NCBI GenBank assembly: GCA_947258715.1
Contig: CAMYJH010000017.1
Coordinates: 1 to 53,801, forward strand
Direction of reading: 5' to 3'
Length of the DNA: 53,801 bases
DNA from: an uncultured Gammaproteobacteria bacterium
GTDB taxonomy: Bacteria > Pseudomonadota > Gammaproteobacteria > HK1
How positions within the stretch are numbered: position 1 is the stretch's first letter; every line of letters starts with the position of its first letter. Made by a program: the position numbers and the translations under genes. A model generated the notes under the pieces. It saw only the letters and a program-made list of their open reading frames with translations. It made no database searches and was not told the origin of the DNA. Shown piece after piece: positions 9,209 through 18,201 of the stretch.

Positions 9209-9610
9209 ATGACAAAGCGACTTATCCTTACCGGAATTGCCGTTGTTACCGCTTCCTGGCTCGGCACCGCGCACGCGCTTCCGGGTTTCGTCTCCGCAGA
9301 GCTGCTCAAGAGCTGGTGCAGCAAGAACGAGGGCCTCGACCGCGAGGCCTGCTATTCGTATCTGCGCGGCGCCTCGGATGCCTTCCACGCCATCGCCGAC
9401 GCGTCCGCCGCCGACAACGGGGGCAGGAATTTGTCGCCGTGGCCCAACGAGTGCATGCCGGCACGCATCTCGATTACCGAACTGCGAGACGTCTTTCTGG
9501 AATTTGCCGCCAAGGAGCCCGATCGGCTGGGAAAACAAGCGGCCGTTCTGCTGGTGGAGATCCTGCGGCAGAGCTTCCCCTGCGCCAAGGACCCCAGGCC
9601 GGAGTCCTGA
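9209..9610 (+). CDS. Rap1a/Tai-like secreted protein
   Basis: A 133-residue protein with a clean signal peptide (MTKRLILTGIAVVTASWLG, cleavage near AHA-LPG). The mature part has four cysteines in the Rap1a/Tai arrangement: WCSKNEG, ACYSYLRGASDA, ECMPARISITELRDV and a C-terminal QSFPC, with AAVLLVEILRQSFPC matching the family's last helix. Founding members are immunity proteins of type VI secretion effectors in Serratia, but most relatives are orphan periplasmic proteins. No T6SS effector is visible here, so an immunity role is not supported by context. It is convergent with tatD, 6 bases apart. Confidence 0.72.
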   Translation: MTKRLILTGIAVVTASWLGTAHALPGFVSAELLKSWCSKNEGLDREACYSYLRGASDAFHAIADASAADNGGRNLSPWPNECMPARISITELRDVFLEFAAKEPDRLGKQAAVLLVEILRQSFPCAKDPRPES

Positions 9611-9616
9611 GGCGAC

Positions 9617-10414
9617 TCAAGGCGGATTGGGAATGCCGAAAAACCTCCTCGAGGTTTCCGTGGTGGCGTCGGCCAGCTCTTGAACCGGCATCTTACGGCA
9701 GCGGGCCACCGATTCCAGAATGTGTGGCAGGTGCATGGGTTCGTTACGCCGCGACTTGGGCTTCGGTTTCAGATCTCTAGGCAATAGATAGGGCGCGTCG
9801 GTCTCCAGCATCAGCCGGTTGAGTGGAATGCGCGTCACCAGCTCGCGAAGGTGTTGGCCGCGGCGCTCGTCGCAAATCCAGCCGGTGACGCCGATATGCA
9901 GGTCCAGATCCAGGTAGGCGTCGAGCTCATTTGCGGTGCCGGTGAAACAATGAATGACCGCGTTGCCAAGACGCTTTCGCCTTGGCCTTAAGATGTCCAC
10001 GAATTTTTCGTAAGCGTCCCGCTCATGCATGAATACCGGAAGGCCGAGGTCGGCGGCGATTTCGAGCTGCGCCTCGAACGCGTGCGCCTGCTGCTCCCTG
10101 GGCGAGAAGTCGCGGTTGAAGTCGAGACCCGCTTCGCCCACCGCGACCACCTCTGGTCGGGAGGCCAGTGTGCGAATCGCCCGCTCCGTTGCCGCGCACC
10201 AATCCCTCGCCAAGTGCGGGTGCAAACCGGCGGTTGCGAAGAGCACGCCCGGGCGCGTGCGCGCAATCTCGCTGGCCAAGGCGCTTTCCTCCTCGCTTGC
10301 GCCGGTGATGACGATCTGGGCCACTCCCGCCGCCTGAGCACGTTCTATCACCGCATCCAAATCGCGCCGGAAAGAGTCGTGGCTCAGGTTGGCGCCAATA
10401 TCGATGAGCTGCAT
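9617..10414 (-). CDS. tatD: TatD family metal-dependent deoxyribonuclease/hydrolase
   Basis: A 265-residue TIM-barrel metallohydrolase. It has the family's metal ligands and signatures in order: DIGANL near the N-terminus (an atypical variant of the usual DxHxH), TAGLHPHLA, VGEAGLDFNRDFSP, LPVFMHERDA, VIHCFTGT and MLETDAPYLLPRDL. The EPMHLPHILESVA stretch before the C-terminus is typical of TatD proper. Members are Mg-dependent 3'-5' nucleases or D-aminoacyl-tRNA-type hydrolases of the cytoplasm. Confidence 0.9.
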   Translation of the reverse strand: MQLIDIGANLSHDSFRRDLDAVIERAQAAGVAQIVITGASEEESALASEIARTRPGVLFATAGLHPHLARDWCAATERAIRTLASRPEVVAVGEAGLDFNRDFSPREQQAHAFEAQLEIAADLGLPVFMHERDAYEKFVDILRPRRKRLGNAVIHCFTGTANELDAYLDLDLHIGVTGWICDERRGQHLRELVTRIPLNRLMLETDAPYLLPRDLKPKPKSRRNEPMHLPHILESVARCRKMPVQELADATTETSRRFFGIPNPP

Positions 10415-10565
10415 ACAGCCGCCTTGGAATAATTTTCTCTACAATGAGTCGCCCCACGAAAACGGGGGGCGGCCGCGGGCGGACTGTATCCAGATCGGAT
10501 GATGGAGGCAAAGTGGCCGCGACAACGGGCATGTCACCTGAAGCGTAGCAATTAAGGAGATCGTT

Positions 10566-11309
10566 GTGGCTGAACTGGAACACGTGGCGCTGGTGACCGG
10601 CGCCGGACGTAACATCGGGCGCGCCATCGTGCTGGAGCTGGCGCGACGCGGATACAGGACGGTGGTGAACGGTCGGGCCGATCAGAAAGCGGTAGACACT
10701 GTTGCCGAGGAGGCCCGCGGTCTCGGCGTGGAGGCTATCGCGTTGCTTGCCGATGTGGGTGATTCCCACTCGGTTAGCGAACTTGCGAAAGCCGCGATCG
10801 ACGCCTTCGGCAAGGTGGACGTGGTGGTGAACAACGCGGCGATTCGGCCTGAGAAGCGGTTTTTGGAGCTTCGAGACGAGGACTGGCACCGCGTGCTGTC
10901 CACCGATCTTCACAGCGCCTTTTACACCAGTCGCGCCTTTCTTCCGAAAATGGTGGCGCAGGGCTGGGGCCGTATCATTAATCTCACGGGTATGAACGCC
11001 ATGCACGGCTACAATGGGCGCTGCCCGGTATCCGTTGCCAAGCACGGCCTGTGGGGATTGACCAAGTCGCTGGCGAAGGAGTTCGGGCCCAAGGGCGTCA
11101 CCGTCAACGCAATCTCCCCCGGGCCGATCCGGTCGCAGCACCGGGATCCTTCCATGACCCACCACATCGAATCGCAGCTGGCCAAAATCCCGCTGGGGCG
11201 CCTTGGGGAGCCGGAGGATATCGCGGCCCTGTGTGGTTTCCTCGCCTCGAACGAAGGCGGCTTCGTCAGTGGACAAATGATCGCGTCCAACGGCGCCGCT
11301 CAAACCTAG
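10566..11309 (+). CDS. Short-chain dehydrogenase/reductase, atypical (no catalytic Tyr)
   Basis: The start is GTG at 10566, supported by AAGGAG 7 bases upstream. The 247-residue Rossmann protein has TGAGRNIG (11-18) for nucleotide binding, NNAAI in place of NNAG, and a normal C-terminal substrate loop with VNAISPGPI. The active-site YxxxK is not intact: Lys159 is present in SVAKHG but residue 155 is Val, not Tyr, and the usual Ser-Ser upstream is LTG. It therefore may not be a standard oxidoreductase. It opens the catabolic block that includes a second SDR with the same change. The downstream aldolase fragment abuts its stop. Confidence 0.85.
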   Translation: MAELEHVALVTGAGRNIGRAIVLELARRGYRTVVNGRADQKAVDTVAEEARGLGVEAIALLADVGDSHSVSELAKAAIDAFGKVDVVVNNAAIRPEKRFLELRDEDWHRVLSTDLHSAFYTSRAFLPKMVAQGWGRIINLTGMNAMHGYNGRCPVSVAKHGLWGLTKSLAKEFGPKGVTVNAISPGPIRSQHRDPSMTHHIESQLAKIPLGRLGEPEDIAALCGFLASNEGGFVSGQMIASNGAAQT

Positions 11310-11323
11310 CCGCTGGTGACGGC

Positions 11324-11820
11324 ATGCCGGACCCGGCGACTCGGTTTCATATCTGGGTCTACCGCGCCCCTCCCGACGCCAATTGCATCGTGCACACCCA
11401 TCCGCCCTACTGCTCGGCGCTTTCCATGATCGGCGAGGCGCTGGCGATTGCGCACATGAAAACGACGCTGCTGCATGACGAGGTGGCGTTCCTGCCGCGC
11501 TGGCCCGGGGTTCCGGTGGCGGACGAAGAGGGACACCTCATCTCCGAGGCGCTCGGGCTGAAGAAGCGCGCCATCCTGCTGGCGCACCACGGGCAGCTGG
11601 TGGCCTGCGATACGGTGGAACGCGCCGCGGCGCTTGCGGTCACCATGGAGCGCGCCGCTCGCCTGAATCTCATGGCGCGTTCGGCGGGCGACATAAAGGC
11701 CATCGATCCAAAGCTGGCAAAAGAGGCCCACTACTATCGTCACCAGCTAAGCACGTCAACGCCTCATTCAGCTACTACGCGCGACAGGTGCTGCGGCAGT
11801 CTCCGGAGTGCCTGGAATGA
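11324..11820 (+). pseudogene. Class II aldolase/adducin family gene, 5'-truncated and frameshifted
   Basis: From ATG 11324 the frame reads the C-terminal two-thirds of a class II aldolase/adducin protein: MPDPATRFHIWVYRA, the IVHTHPP zinc motif, MIGEALAIAHM, LPRWPGVPVADEEG, and ILLAHHGQL with ERAARL. The N-terminal 80-90 residues expected before this are absent, because the SDR stop codon lies only 14 bases upstream. Near 11743-11749 the homologous reading jumps frame: AKHVNASFSYYARQVLRQ continues in frame 1 to TGA 11818-11820. A truncated start plus a frameshift argue for a decaying gene. An intact relative would bind a divalent metal and act on a small hydroxy-acid or sugar phosphate. Confidence 0.8.
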
Positions 11821-11950
11821 ACGATTCGCCAGATCTTCTCCGGCGGCTTGCGGCGGAGCTCGTCGGCACGTCGGGGCTGCTTGCGACCGTGGCGGAATCC
11901 GGAATCATGGCCGAGCGCCTGGCGGGAGCAAACGTCGCCGTCGCCTTCAT
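11817..11950 (+). pseudogene. Aquaporin/MIP-family protein, N-terminal fragment
   Basis: ATG 11817 overlaps the stop of the aldolase remnant and opens MNDSPDLLRRLAAELVGTS, then VAESGIMAERLAGANVAVAF. This matches the first transmembrane region of MIP-family channel proteins (the AELxGT...GSGIMAERLAGGN type). The match ends near 11950; after that the frame reads unrelated residues to a stop at 12018-12020. The remaining five helices and both NPA motifs are missing, so this is a fragment. Confidence 0.65.
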
Positions 11951-12119
11951 GTCGTGGCTGATAACCCCACGCAGACTCACATTAACCGCGGACCGGGAGC
12001 GGGAGGAAACTGAGCCTTGAGCTGATGCCGAATGACTCAAACGGAATCAACAAAAAGGCTGGCTGTGTTCGCGTCCGGAATTTCATCACCCTGTTTAAGG
12101 TACGAGGGAGGATTGAGAA

Positions 12120-12881
12120 ATGCCCGATAAAGTAAAACAGCTTGAAGGCAAGGTTGCGCTGCTTACGGGCGCGGTTCGCCGCAACGGACGCGCCATGGCG
12201 CGCGCGCTGGCGAAAGAAGGCGCGAATATCGTGATTAATACCCGAGCCTCGGAGCGAGAAGCCGAGGCCGCCGTTGCCGAGATCAAAAGTCTCGGGGTCG
12301 AGGCCATGGCGCATCTCGCCGATATCACCGATGAAGAAGCGGTAGCAAGAATGTTCGAAGCGGTGGTCTCCCGCTTCGGGCGCCTGGATATCCTCGTCAA
12401 CAACGCCGCCAACCGCGCCCAGTCTCCTTTTCTCGAAATCGGTTACGCCCAATGGCATTCCATCATCTCCATTATTCTCGACGGCGCTTTCCTGTGCTCG
12501 CGAGCTGCGCTGCCGCACATGATTGCGGCGGGCGGCGGACGTATCGTCAACATCGGCGGCGTGTCGGCGCACACTGGCGCCATCGAGCGCGCCCACGTAG
12601 CCACCGCCAAGGCGGGGCTACTAGGGCTGACAAAAGCCCTGGCGGCAGAGTTCGCGCAAAAAGGCGTCACGGTCAACTGCGTCGTCCCGGGCAAGATCGG
12701 CGGAGAGCGGCCCAAGTCCGCCGGCGAGTCGCCGCCGCTGGTGGGCGGCAGGGGACCTTTGGTGGGTCGTGAAGGCACTTTCGAGGAGGTGGCGGCGATA
12801 GTTCTCCCCCTCTGTCTGCCCAACGGCGCTTTCGTTACCGGCCAGACTATCCATGTCAACGGCGGCATGTACATGCCCTGA
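12120..12881 (+). CDS. Short-chain dehydrogenase/reductase, atypical (no catalytic Tyr or Ser)
   Basis: A 253-residue Rossmann protein starting at ATG 12120 with GGGAGG about 8 bases upstream. The glycine motif is TGAVRRNG (16-23) instead of TGxxxGIG, NNAAN replaces NNAG, and the active-site region reads IVNIGGVSAHTG, then RAHVATAK. Lys164 is kept, but the residue four before it is Val160 rather than Tyr, and the catalytic Ser position is Gly. This GG...HTG...RAHVxTAK pattern recurs in a subgroup of SDR proteins I have seen annotated only generically. The C-terminus (VTGQTIHVNGGMYMP) is ordinary. It lies 20 bases before the enolase-superfamily gene and is presumably co-transcribed. Confidence 0.86.
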   Translation: MPDKVKQLEGKVALLTGAVRRNGRAMARALAKEGANIVINTRASEREAEAAVAEIKSLGVEAMAHLADITDEEAVARMFEAVVSRFGRLDILVNNAANRAQSPFLEIGYAQWHSIISIILDGAFLCSRAALPHMIAAGGGRIVNIGGVSAHTGAIERAHVATAKAGLLGLTKALAAEFAQKGVTVNCVVPGKIGGERPKSAGESPPLVGGRGPLVGREGTFEEVAAIVLPLCLPNGAFVTGQTIHVNGGMYMP

Positions 12882-12901
12882 TCTCGCTCGGACAGCCCAT
12901 T

Positions 12902-13978
12902 ATGGATGCGCGGATTAGCCAGATTGTTTTACGGCGGCTACGGCTGCCCCTTATTACCCCCTACCGACTGTCGTATCGAACCTTCGAGGCATTCGAACCC
13001 ATCCTTATCGAGCTGTTCGACGACAGCGGACGAACGGGTTTCGGCGAGGGCCACATCTCTCCGGGCTCGAGCAGTGAAACCCGCGCCGGGGGCTGGGCAT
13101 TCGCGCAACGGCTCGCCACGGCGATGTGCGGCATGTCAGCCGAAGAAGCAAGAATGTTGGTGGAGAACGAGTTTGACGCCAGCCCGGTGGCGGCCACCGC
13201 GCTGGCCACCGCCATCGAGATGCTCCAGGGTCACCCGCTGCTCGATGTAACGGAGTCCAGGAGGCTGCCTCTGCTCTCTCCGGTCAACAGCCTCGGACGC
13301 AGCGAGATCGAAACGGAGATAAACGACAAGCTCGAGCAGGGATTTGGAACCTTCAAGGTAAAAGTGGGAAAAGACCTGGAAGCGGATCTAGAAAGGCTTG
13401 TTGTGATCCAGACCGCCGTGGCCGGCAGGGCCACGCTTCGCGTTGACGCCAACCGCGGCTTCAACCAACAGGACGCGCTGCGTTTCGCCACCCGCATCGA
13501 TCCGCAAGGCATCGAGCTTTTCGAGCAGCCGTGCGCGGCGGAGAATTGGGAGGCTAACGCCGTGGTAGCGCGGGCATCGACGGTGCCGCTGATGCTGGAC
13601 GAGCCTATCTGCGGCCTGGACGATATCGAGAGGGCCGCGGGCCTGGAAGGCGTCGGTTACGTCAAGCTCAAGCTCAAACGTTTCGGCGGCTTGAGCCGCC
13701 TCCACGCGGCGCTCGAGCGGGCACGGGATCTGGGCTTGAAGCCGGTGCTCGGCGATGGTCTCGGCAGTGAACCCATGTGCTGGATGGAGGCATGCGTGGC
13801 GCGGAGCACGATCGATAACGCGGGTGAGTTCAACGGCTACCTCAAAGCGTCGCAACGATTGTTTAAGCTACCGTTGGGCTTCAAAGATGGGAATCTTATG
13901 CTCGCCGCCGGACCGGGCCCGGAGCTGGACCAGGATCAGCTGGTCAAACTCACGTTAGAATCCCTTCGCTCGACATAG
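12902..13978 (+). CDS. Mandelate racemase/muconate lactonizing enzyme family protein
   Basis: A 358-residue enolase-superfamily enzyme. The barrel carries KVKVG (Lys152, Lys154) as the first catalytic pair, metal ligands in VDANRG (Asp182), LFEQP (Glu208) and LDEPI (Asp233/Glu234), and a second-side lysine pair in VKLKLKRFGG. This layout fits the MLE/dipeptide-epimerase side of the family more than mandelate racemase, which uses a His-Asp dyad. The substrate is unknown. Genes on both sides (SDRs, dioxygenase, TTT transporter) suggest a pathway for an imported carboxylic acid. Confidence 0.88.
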   Translation: MDARISQIVLRRLRLPLITPYRLSYRTFEAFEPILIELFDDSGRTGFGEGHISPGSSSETRAGGWAFAQRLATAMCGMSAEEARMLVENEFDASPVAATALATAIEMLQGHPLLDVTESRRLPLLSPVNSLGRSEIETEINDKLEQGFGTFKVKVGKDLEADLERLVVIQTAVAGRATLRVDANRGFNQQDALRFATRIDPQGIELFEQPCAAENWEANAVVARASTVPLMLDEPICGLDDIERAAGLEGVGYVKLKLKRFGGLSRLHAALERARDLGLKPVLGDGLGSEPMCWMEACVARSTIDNAGEFNGYLKASQRLFKLPLGFKDGNLMLAAGPGPELDQDQLVKLTLESLRST

Positions 13979-13997
13979 CGGACTCTCGGAGCACGGG

Positions 13998-14876
13998 ATG
14001 GAAACGGCGGCGACCCGAACTCGGGCAATCGAAATCATACCCAGCGGCGACGCTCTCGGCGCGGAGGTCAGAGGCGTCGACATCGCCTCCGGGTTGAGCG
14101 AGGCGGAGCTCGAGCGGATCAGAGCGGCCTGGCGCGACCACCTGGTGTTGGTGTTCCGTGACCAGTCCATCGACGATGATCAGCTCATCGCTTTCACCCG
14201 GCACTTCGGTGAACTCGATCCCCCGGGCCCGAATCCCTATGGAGGACCCATCTACCCCGAGCACCCTGAACTCAACGTCATCTCCAACATCGTCGAGGAC
14301 GGCAGGCCGATCGGAAACTTGGGCGCCGGCGAAGCGGTATGGCACGCGGACATGACCTATCTGGATGAGCCTCCCATGGGAGCCGTGCTGTATGCGGTAG
14401 AGCTGCCGGCTGCCGGGGGCGACACCCAGTTCGCCAACATGTACGCAGCTTATGATGCGCTGCCGGGAAAGACCCAGCGCGAAATCGAGGGACTGCGTGC
14501 CATTCACGACGCCGCCCATAACAGCGCCGGCATGCTGAGAAAGGGCTATGAGGAAGTCGACGACGTGCGAAACACGCCGGGCGCGCGCCAGCCGCTGGTG
14601 CGCACCGACCGCGAGACCGGGCGCCGCTGCCTGTTCCTGGGACGCCGGCCGCGGAGCTACATCGTCGGCCTCGAGACCGAGGATAGCGAGGCGATGCTCG
14701 ATCGGCTGTGGGCCCACGCCACCCAGGATCGTTTTGTCACCACCCACAGCTGGCGCGTGGGCGACCTGCTCATTTGGGACAATCGTGCGGTGCTCCACCG
14801 GCGCGACGCCTTCGACGGGCGGGCGCGCAGGCGTCTGCACCGGGCGCAGCTCAAAGGAGACGGGCCGATTAATTAA
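13998..14876 (+). CDS. TauD/TfdA family Fe(II)/2-oxoglutarate dioxygenase
   Basis: A 292-residue cytoplasmic dioxygenase. The iron triad is visible as WHADMTY (His116, Asp118) and LHRRDAF (His267), and the 2-oxoglutarate arginine as RRLHRAQ (Arg282). The N-terminal GAEVRGVDIASGLS and VLVFRDQ are family hallmarks. It begins 19 bases after the enolase-superfamily gene. Relatives hydroxylate taurine, aryloxyacetates or related acids. The substrate here is not determined; the adjacent TTT transporter is a plausible import route for it. Confidence 0.92.
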   Translation: METAATRTRAIEIIPSGDALGAEVRGVDIASGLSEAELERIRAAWRDHLVLVFRDQSIDDDQLIAFTRHFGELDPPGPNPYGGPIYPEHPELNVISNIVEDGRPIGNLGAGEAVWHADMTYLDEPPMGAVLYAVELPAAGGDTQFANMYAAYDALPGKTQREIEGLRAIHDAAHNSAGMLRKGYEEVDDVRNTPGARQPLVRTDRETGRRCLFLGRRPRSYIVGLETEDSEAMLDRLWAHATQDRFVTTHSWRVGDLLIWDNRAVLHRRDAFDGRARRRLHRAQLKGDGPIN

Positions 14877-15062
14877 AACGCGGCCCGTAACCCGGCTCTT
14901 CGAAGGGATTGGCGGCCAGCCCCCCAGTTGGGCATGCTGTGACCGCTCGGAGCAAATAACGCGTATGATCCAGGCACAGCTAAAGGCCGAATCAGTCAAC
15001 AATAACGAAACCACAAAAAGGGTCCGAAGACCCGAGCTACAAGAACTAACGAGGAGACCAGT

Positions 15063-16043
15063 ATGAATCGCATCAGCCCTATGATTCCAAGGCGTGCGCT
15101 GATCTTTGGCGCCGCCCTGGCCTGTGTCGCGGTCGCGCCCATTGCGCAGGCCCAAGAGAAATTTCCCGATAAACCCATCCAGGTCGTCATCCATTCGAAG
15201 TACGGCGGAGGCACCGACACCACCGCCCGAATGATGATGATCCGCAGCCGCCGCTATCTCGGTGTGGATATGGCGGTGGTCTCCCAGCGCGGCGGCAGTG
15301 GCGCTCAGGCGCATCACTACGCATCGAGCAAGCCCCGCGATGGCTACACCGTGCTCGCGCTGACGCAAACCCACCTCTACACCATTGCCCGGGGCAAGTC
15401 TCCGCTCAGCATCGACGACGTGGTGGGTGTAGCACGGGCGATGGACGACCCCACCTTTATCACCGTATCCGCGAGCAGCCCCTACAAGACGCTCAAGGAT
15501 CTCGTCGATGCCTCGAAGGGCAAGCCGCTGAACTGGGGCGTCGCCCAGGTGGGCGGAACCGAGCACATCGGGCTCGCGCGCTTTGCCAAGGCGAGCGACA
15601 TCAAGTTCAAAGTGGTGCCTTTCGGCAGCGGCGCGCAGATGGTGCAGGCGCTGATGTCCGGAGCCATCGACGCCACCCTGCCGAACGTCAGCGAGGGCGG
15701 CTCTCAGGTAAAGGACGGCACCTTCCGCGCGCTGGCGGTGATGGCGCCGAAGCGGCTCGCCGACTATCCGGATGTGCCGACCACCTTCGAGAACGGTTAT
15801 CCGGTCAAGGTCTCGACCACGCGCGGTTACTGGGTGCTCAAGGGCACGCCCGAAGACCGCATTGAGGTCCTCTCCGAGGCGATGGTGAAGGCCATGAAGC
15901 ACGAGGTCTTTGCCAACTACTTGAAGAGCGCCGGACTCACGGTCGATGACAGTGTCGCCGGCAGCGAGGAGTGGACCAAGAACATCAGGGAAGAGTACGC
16001 CCAGGCCGTCGAGGCGCTGACGGATCTCGGATTACTGAAGTAG
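15063..16043 (+). CDS. Tripartite tricarboxylate transporter substrate-binding protein (TctC/Bug)
   Basis: A 326-residue periplasmic binding protein with a signal peptide (cleavage near AQA-QEK) and a strong GAGGAG ribosome site. FPDKPIQVVIHSKYGGGTD is the Bug-family start; LSIDDVVGVARAMDDP and LNWGVAQVGGTEH are also typical. The ligand is captured through water-bridged carboxylate contacts in this family. It heads the transporter operon with TctB and TctA. The 186 bases before it (14877-15062) hold no gene. Confidence 0.92.
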   Translation: MNRISPMIPRRALIFGAALACVAVAPIAQAQEKFPDKPIQVVIHSKYGGGTDTTARMMMIRSRRYLGVDMAVVSQRGGSGAQAHHYASSKPRDGYTVLALTQTHLYTIARGKSPLSIDDVVGVARAMDDPTFITVSASSPYKTLKDLVDASKGKPLNWGVAQVGGTEHIGLARFAKASDIKFKVVPFGSGAQMVQALMSGAIDATLPNVSEGGSQVKDGTFRALAVMAPKRLADYPDVPTTFENGYPVKVSTTRGYWVLKGTPEDRIEVLSEAMVKAMKHEVFANYLKSAGLTVDDSVAGSEEWTKNIREEYAQAVEALTDLGLLK

Positions 16044-16098
16044 TCGATGTGGAATTTCCGGGGACGGCGGCGGACTCGCGGCCGCCCCCGGCATATCT

Positions 16099-16605
16099 TT
16101 GCGCTTCATTAATAGCGTTCTTCAAGTGATCAATCGCACCGACCTCGTCCTCGCCGCCGTTTTGCTGGCCGTTTGCGCCGGGCTCTATTACGTCTCCGGC
16201 ACCTTCGAAGAAGTCTCACCGCTGTTCGCCCAGGACATGCCTCCGGAGCGGTTCCCCCGCATGCTTCTATCGATCATCGTCGCTCTCTCCATCGCATTAC
16301 CGTTCGAGCGCTGGCTGCGCAAAGAGAAGGGCAAAGTGCTCGACAAGGCGCGCAGCCGCCCGATTCGGTCCATCGTCTACGTCACTGCCGGGTTTCTAGT
16401 CCTCGTGGTATCTGCGATCCAGTGGATAGGCACGTTTCTGGTGCTCGTCCTGGTATGTATCGGGCTGCCGCTGCTGTGGGGCGAGCGCCGCTTGAAGATC
16501 CTGGTGCCTTTCGTAGCGCTGTTCCCGGCGGCGGTGATGCTGCTTTTCACCAAAGTTCTCGGGGTGTATTTCGATCCCGGGGCCATTGGGTTCGAATTTT
16601 TTTGA
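16099..16605 (+). CDS. Tripartite tricarboxylate transporter small membrane subunit (TctB)
   Basis: A 168-residue inner-membrane protein with about four hydrophobic helices (about 16-32, 50-66, 95-117 and 125-152). Small size, a variable sequence and a position between TctC and TctA fit TctB. The frame opens at TTG 16099 with no clear Shine-Dalgarno, so the start is uncertain. The stop lies 11 bases before the TctA ATG. Confidence 0.82.
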   Translation: MRFINSVLQVINRTDLVLAAVLLAVCAGLYYVSGTFEEVSPLFAQDMPPERFPRMLLSIIVALSIALPFERWLRKEKGKVLDKARSRPIRSIVYVTAGFLVLVVSAIQWIGTFLVLVLVCIGLPLLWGERRLKILVPFVALFPAAVMLLFTKVLGVYFDPGAIGFEFF

Positions 16606-16615
16606 GGGCGCGTTG

Positions 16616-18133
16616 ATGGATGCGGTTCTCGAAGGCTTTCTACTGATTGCCCAACCCGGCAACGTCGCGCTGATTTTCATCAGCGTGCTCATCGGCGTGG
16701 TGGTGGGTGCGCTGCCGGGTCTCAGCTCGCCCATGGCGGTGGCGCTGCTTCTGCCCTTCACCATTACCATGGAGCCGGTTCCGGCCATCGCCATGATGGC
16801 GGCGCTCTACTGCGCGGGAACCTTTGGCGGCTCCATCACCGCGATCCTCATCAATGCGCCCGGGGCGCCCCCCGCCGTCGCCACGGCATTCGACGGTTAT
16901 CCCATGGCCAAGCGCGGCGAGGCGGGCCGCGCGCTTGGCATTGCCGCGATCAGCAGCATTTCGGGCGGCATCATCAGTTTGTTTATCTTTTTGCTGGCGA
17001 CGCCGCTGCTCGCCAAAATCGCGACATCCTTCCGGCCGATGGAATATTTTGCCCTTGCCGTCTTCGCGCTATCGATGCTGGCATCGATCAGCGGCAGATC
17101 GTCGCTCAGAAATCTGATCGCCGGCGCCGTCGGAGTGCTGCTCGGCACCGCCGGGATCCACCTCACCACCGGGGTGGAGCGATTTACATTTGGCGTCCCG
17201 GAGCTCACCGAAGGGGTGAGCTTCGTCCCGGTGCTCATCGGCCTTTTTGCCATGGGCGAGCTGCTCAACCAGTCTCAGGCGGCGGAAAGAACCCTCGAGG
17301 TCATCAAGGCGGTGGTGGTGAAGCTGCCGACGAAGGAAGACTTCCGCCGAATCTGGGGCACCATCCTGCGCTCGTCGGGTATCGGCACCTTCATCGGCGT
17401 GTTGCCGGCGGAAGGCGCCACGGTCGCCGCGATCATGGGCTACAACGAAGCCAGGCGCTGGTCCAAGCACAAGGAAGAGTTCGGCACCGGCTGCCCCGAG
17501 GGTATCGCCGGACCGGAGGCGGCTAACAACGCCGCCACCGGCGGGGCCATGGTGCCCACGCTGGCGCTGGGCATTCCCGGAAGCGCCACCACCGCCGTGA
17601 TCCTCGCCGCGCTGATCATGCACGGCTTCCGCCCGGGGCCGTACCTGATGAAAGAGACGCCGCACTTCGTCTATGCGATCTTTTCTGCAATGCTGGTGGC
17701 GAACTTCATGTTCCTGATCATCGGTCTCGCGGGCGCCAAGGTATTCTCGCGTATTACCCTGATTCCGCGCACTTTCCTCTGGCCGGCGGTGTTTGTGTTC
17801 TCGCTCATCGGCTCCTATTCCTACGGTGCTTCGGTGTTCGACGTATGGGTGATGCTCGTCGCCGGCGTGATTGGATTTCTGATGCTGCGTCACGGCTTTA
17901 CTCCCGCACCGCTGGTCATGGGGCTGATTCTCGGCAAGCTCGTCGAGGAGTCGTTTTCGCAGTCCATGATTTTGCTCGACAACCACTGGTGGCGTCTGCT
18001 CGAAAGCCCGGTGGTGGATCTTTTCTTCGCCCTCACCGCGCTCAGTCTTTGCTGGCCGTTAATCTCTTCTCAGCTCGAGAAGCGCAAGCGCAGCGCGGAG
18101 GCTGCGGCCGAAGTCACCGGCACCGGCCGTTGA
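16616..18133 (+). CDS. Tripartite tricarboxylate transporter large membrane subunit (TctA)
   Basis: ATG 16616 is preferred over the upstream TTG because GAGGGCG precedes it at good spacing. The 505-residue polytopic protein shows TctA landmarks: GVVVGALPGLSSPMAVALLLPFT, NAPGAPPAVATAFDGYPMA, LPAEGATVAAIMGYNEARR, GPEAANNAATGGAMVPTLALGIPGS and NHWWRL near the end. It is the sodium- or proton-driven translocator for the carboxylate delivered by TctC. Together the three genes make a complete TTT system next to likely catabolic enzymes. Confidence 0.93.
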   Translation: MDAVLEGFLLIAQPGNVALIFISVLIGVVVGALPGLSSPMAVALLLPFTITMEPVPAIAMMAALYCAGTFGGSITAILINAPGAPPAVATAFDGYPMAKRGEAGRALGIAAISSISGGIISLFIFLLATPLLAKIATSFRPMEYFALAVFALSMLASISGRSSLRNLIAGAVGVLLGTAGIHLTTGVERFTFGVPELTEGVSFVPVLIGLFAMGELLNQSQAAERTLEVIKAVVVKLPTKEDFRRIWGTILRSSGIGTFIGVLPAEGATVAAIMGYNEARRWSKHKEEFGTGCPEGIAGPEAANNAATGGAMVPTLALGIPGSATTAVILAALIMHGFRPGPYLMKETPHFVYAIFSAMLVANFMFLIIGLAGAKVFSRITLIPRTFLWPAVFVFSLIGSYSYGASVFDVWVMLVAGVIGFLMLRHGFTPAPLVMGLILGKLVEESFSQSMILLDNHWWRLLESPVVDLFFALTALSLCWPLISSQLEKRKRSAEAAAEVTGTGR

Positions 18134-18201
18134 AGATAATTCACGCTAGTTTCGCGCGCCTGGTGGCTGCAGACATCGGCAGAAGCTGATTTAATCCTCC
18201 G

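Noticed and set aside
13950..15902. Minus-strand 650-codon open frame antisense to the dioxygenase and TctC genes
   Set aside because: The plus-strand genes have clear domains and catalytic motifs; the antisense frame has no recognisable family and arises from high GC content.
17069..17986. Minus-strand His/Arg-rich 305-codon frame
   Set aside because: It is a shadow of tctA with composition typical of antisense GC-rich frames.
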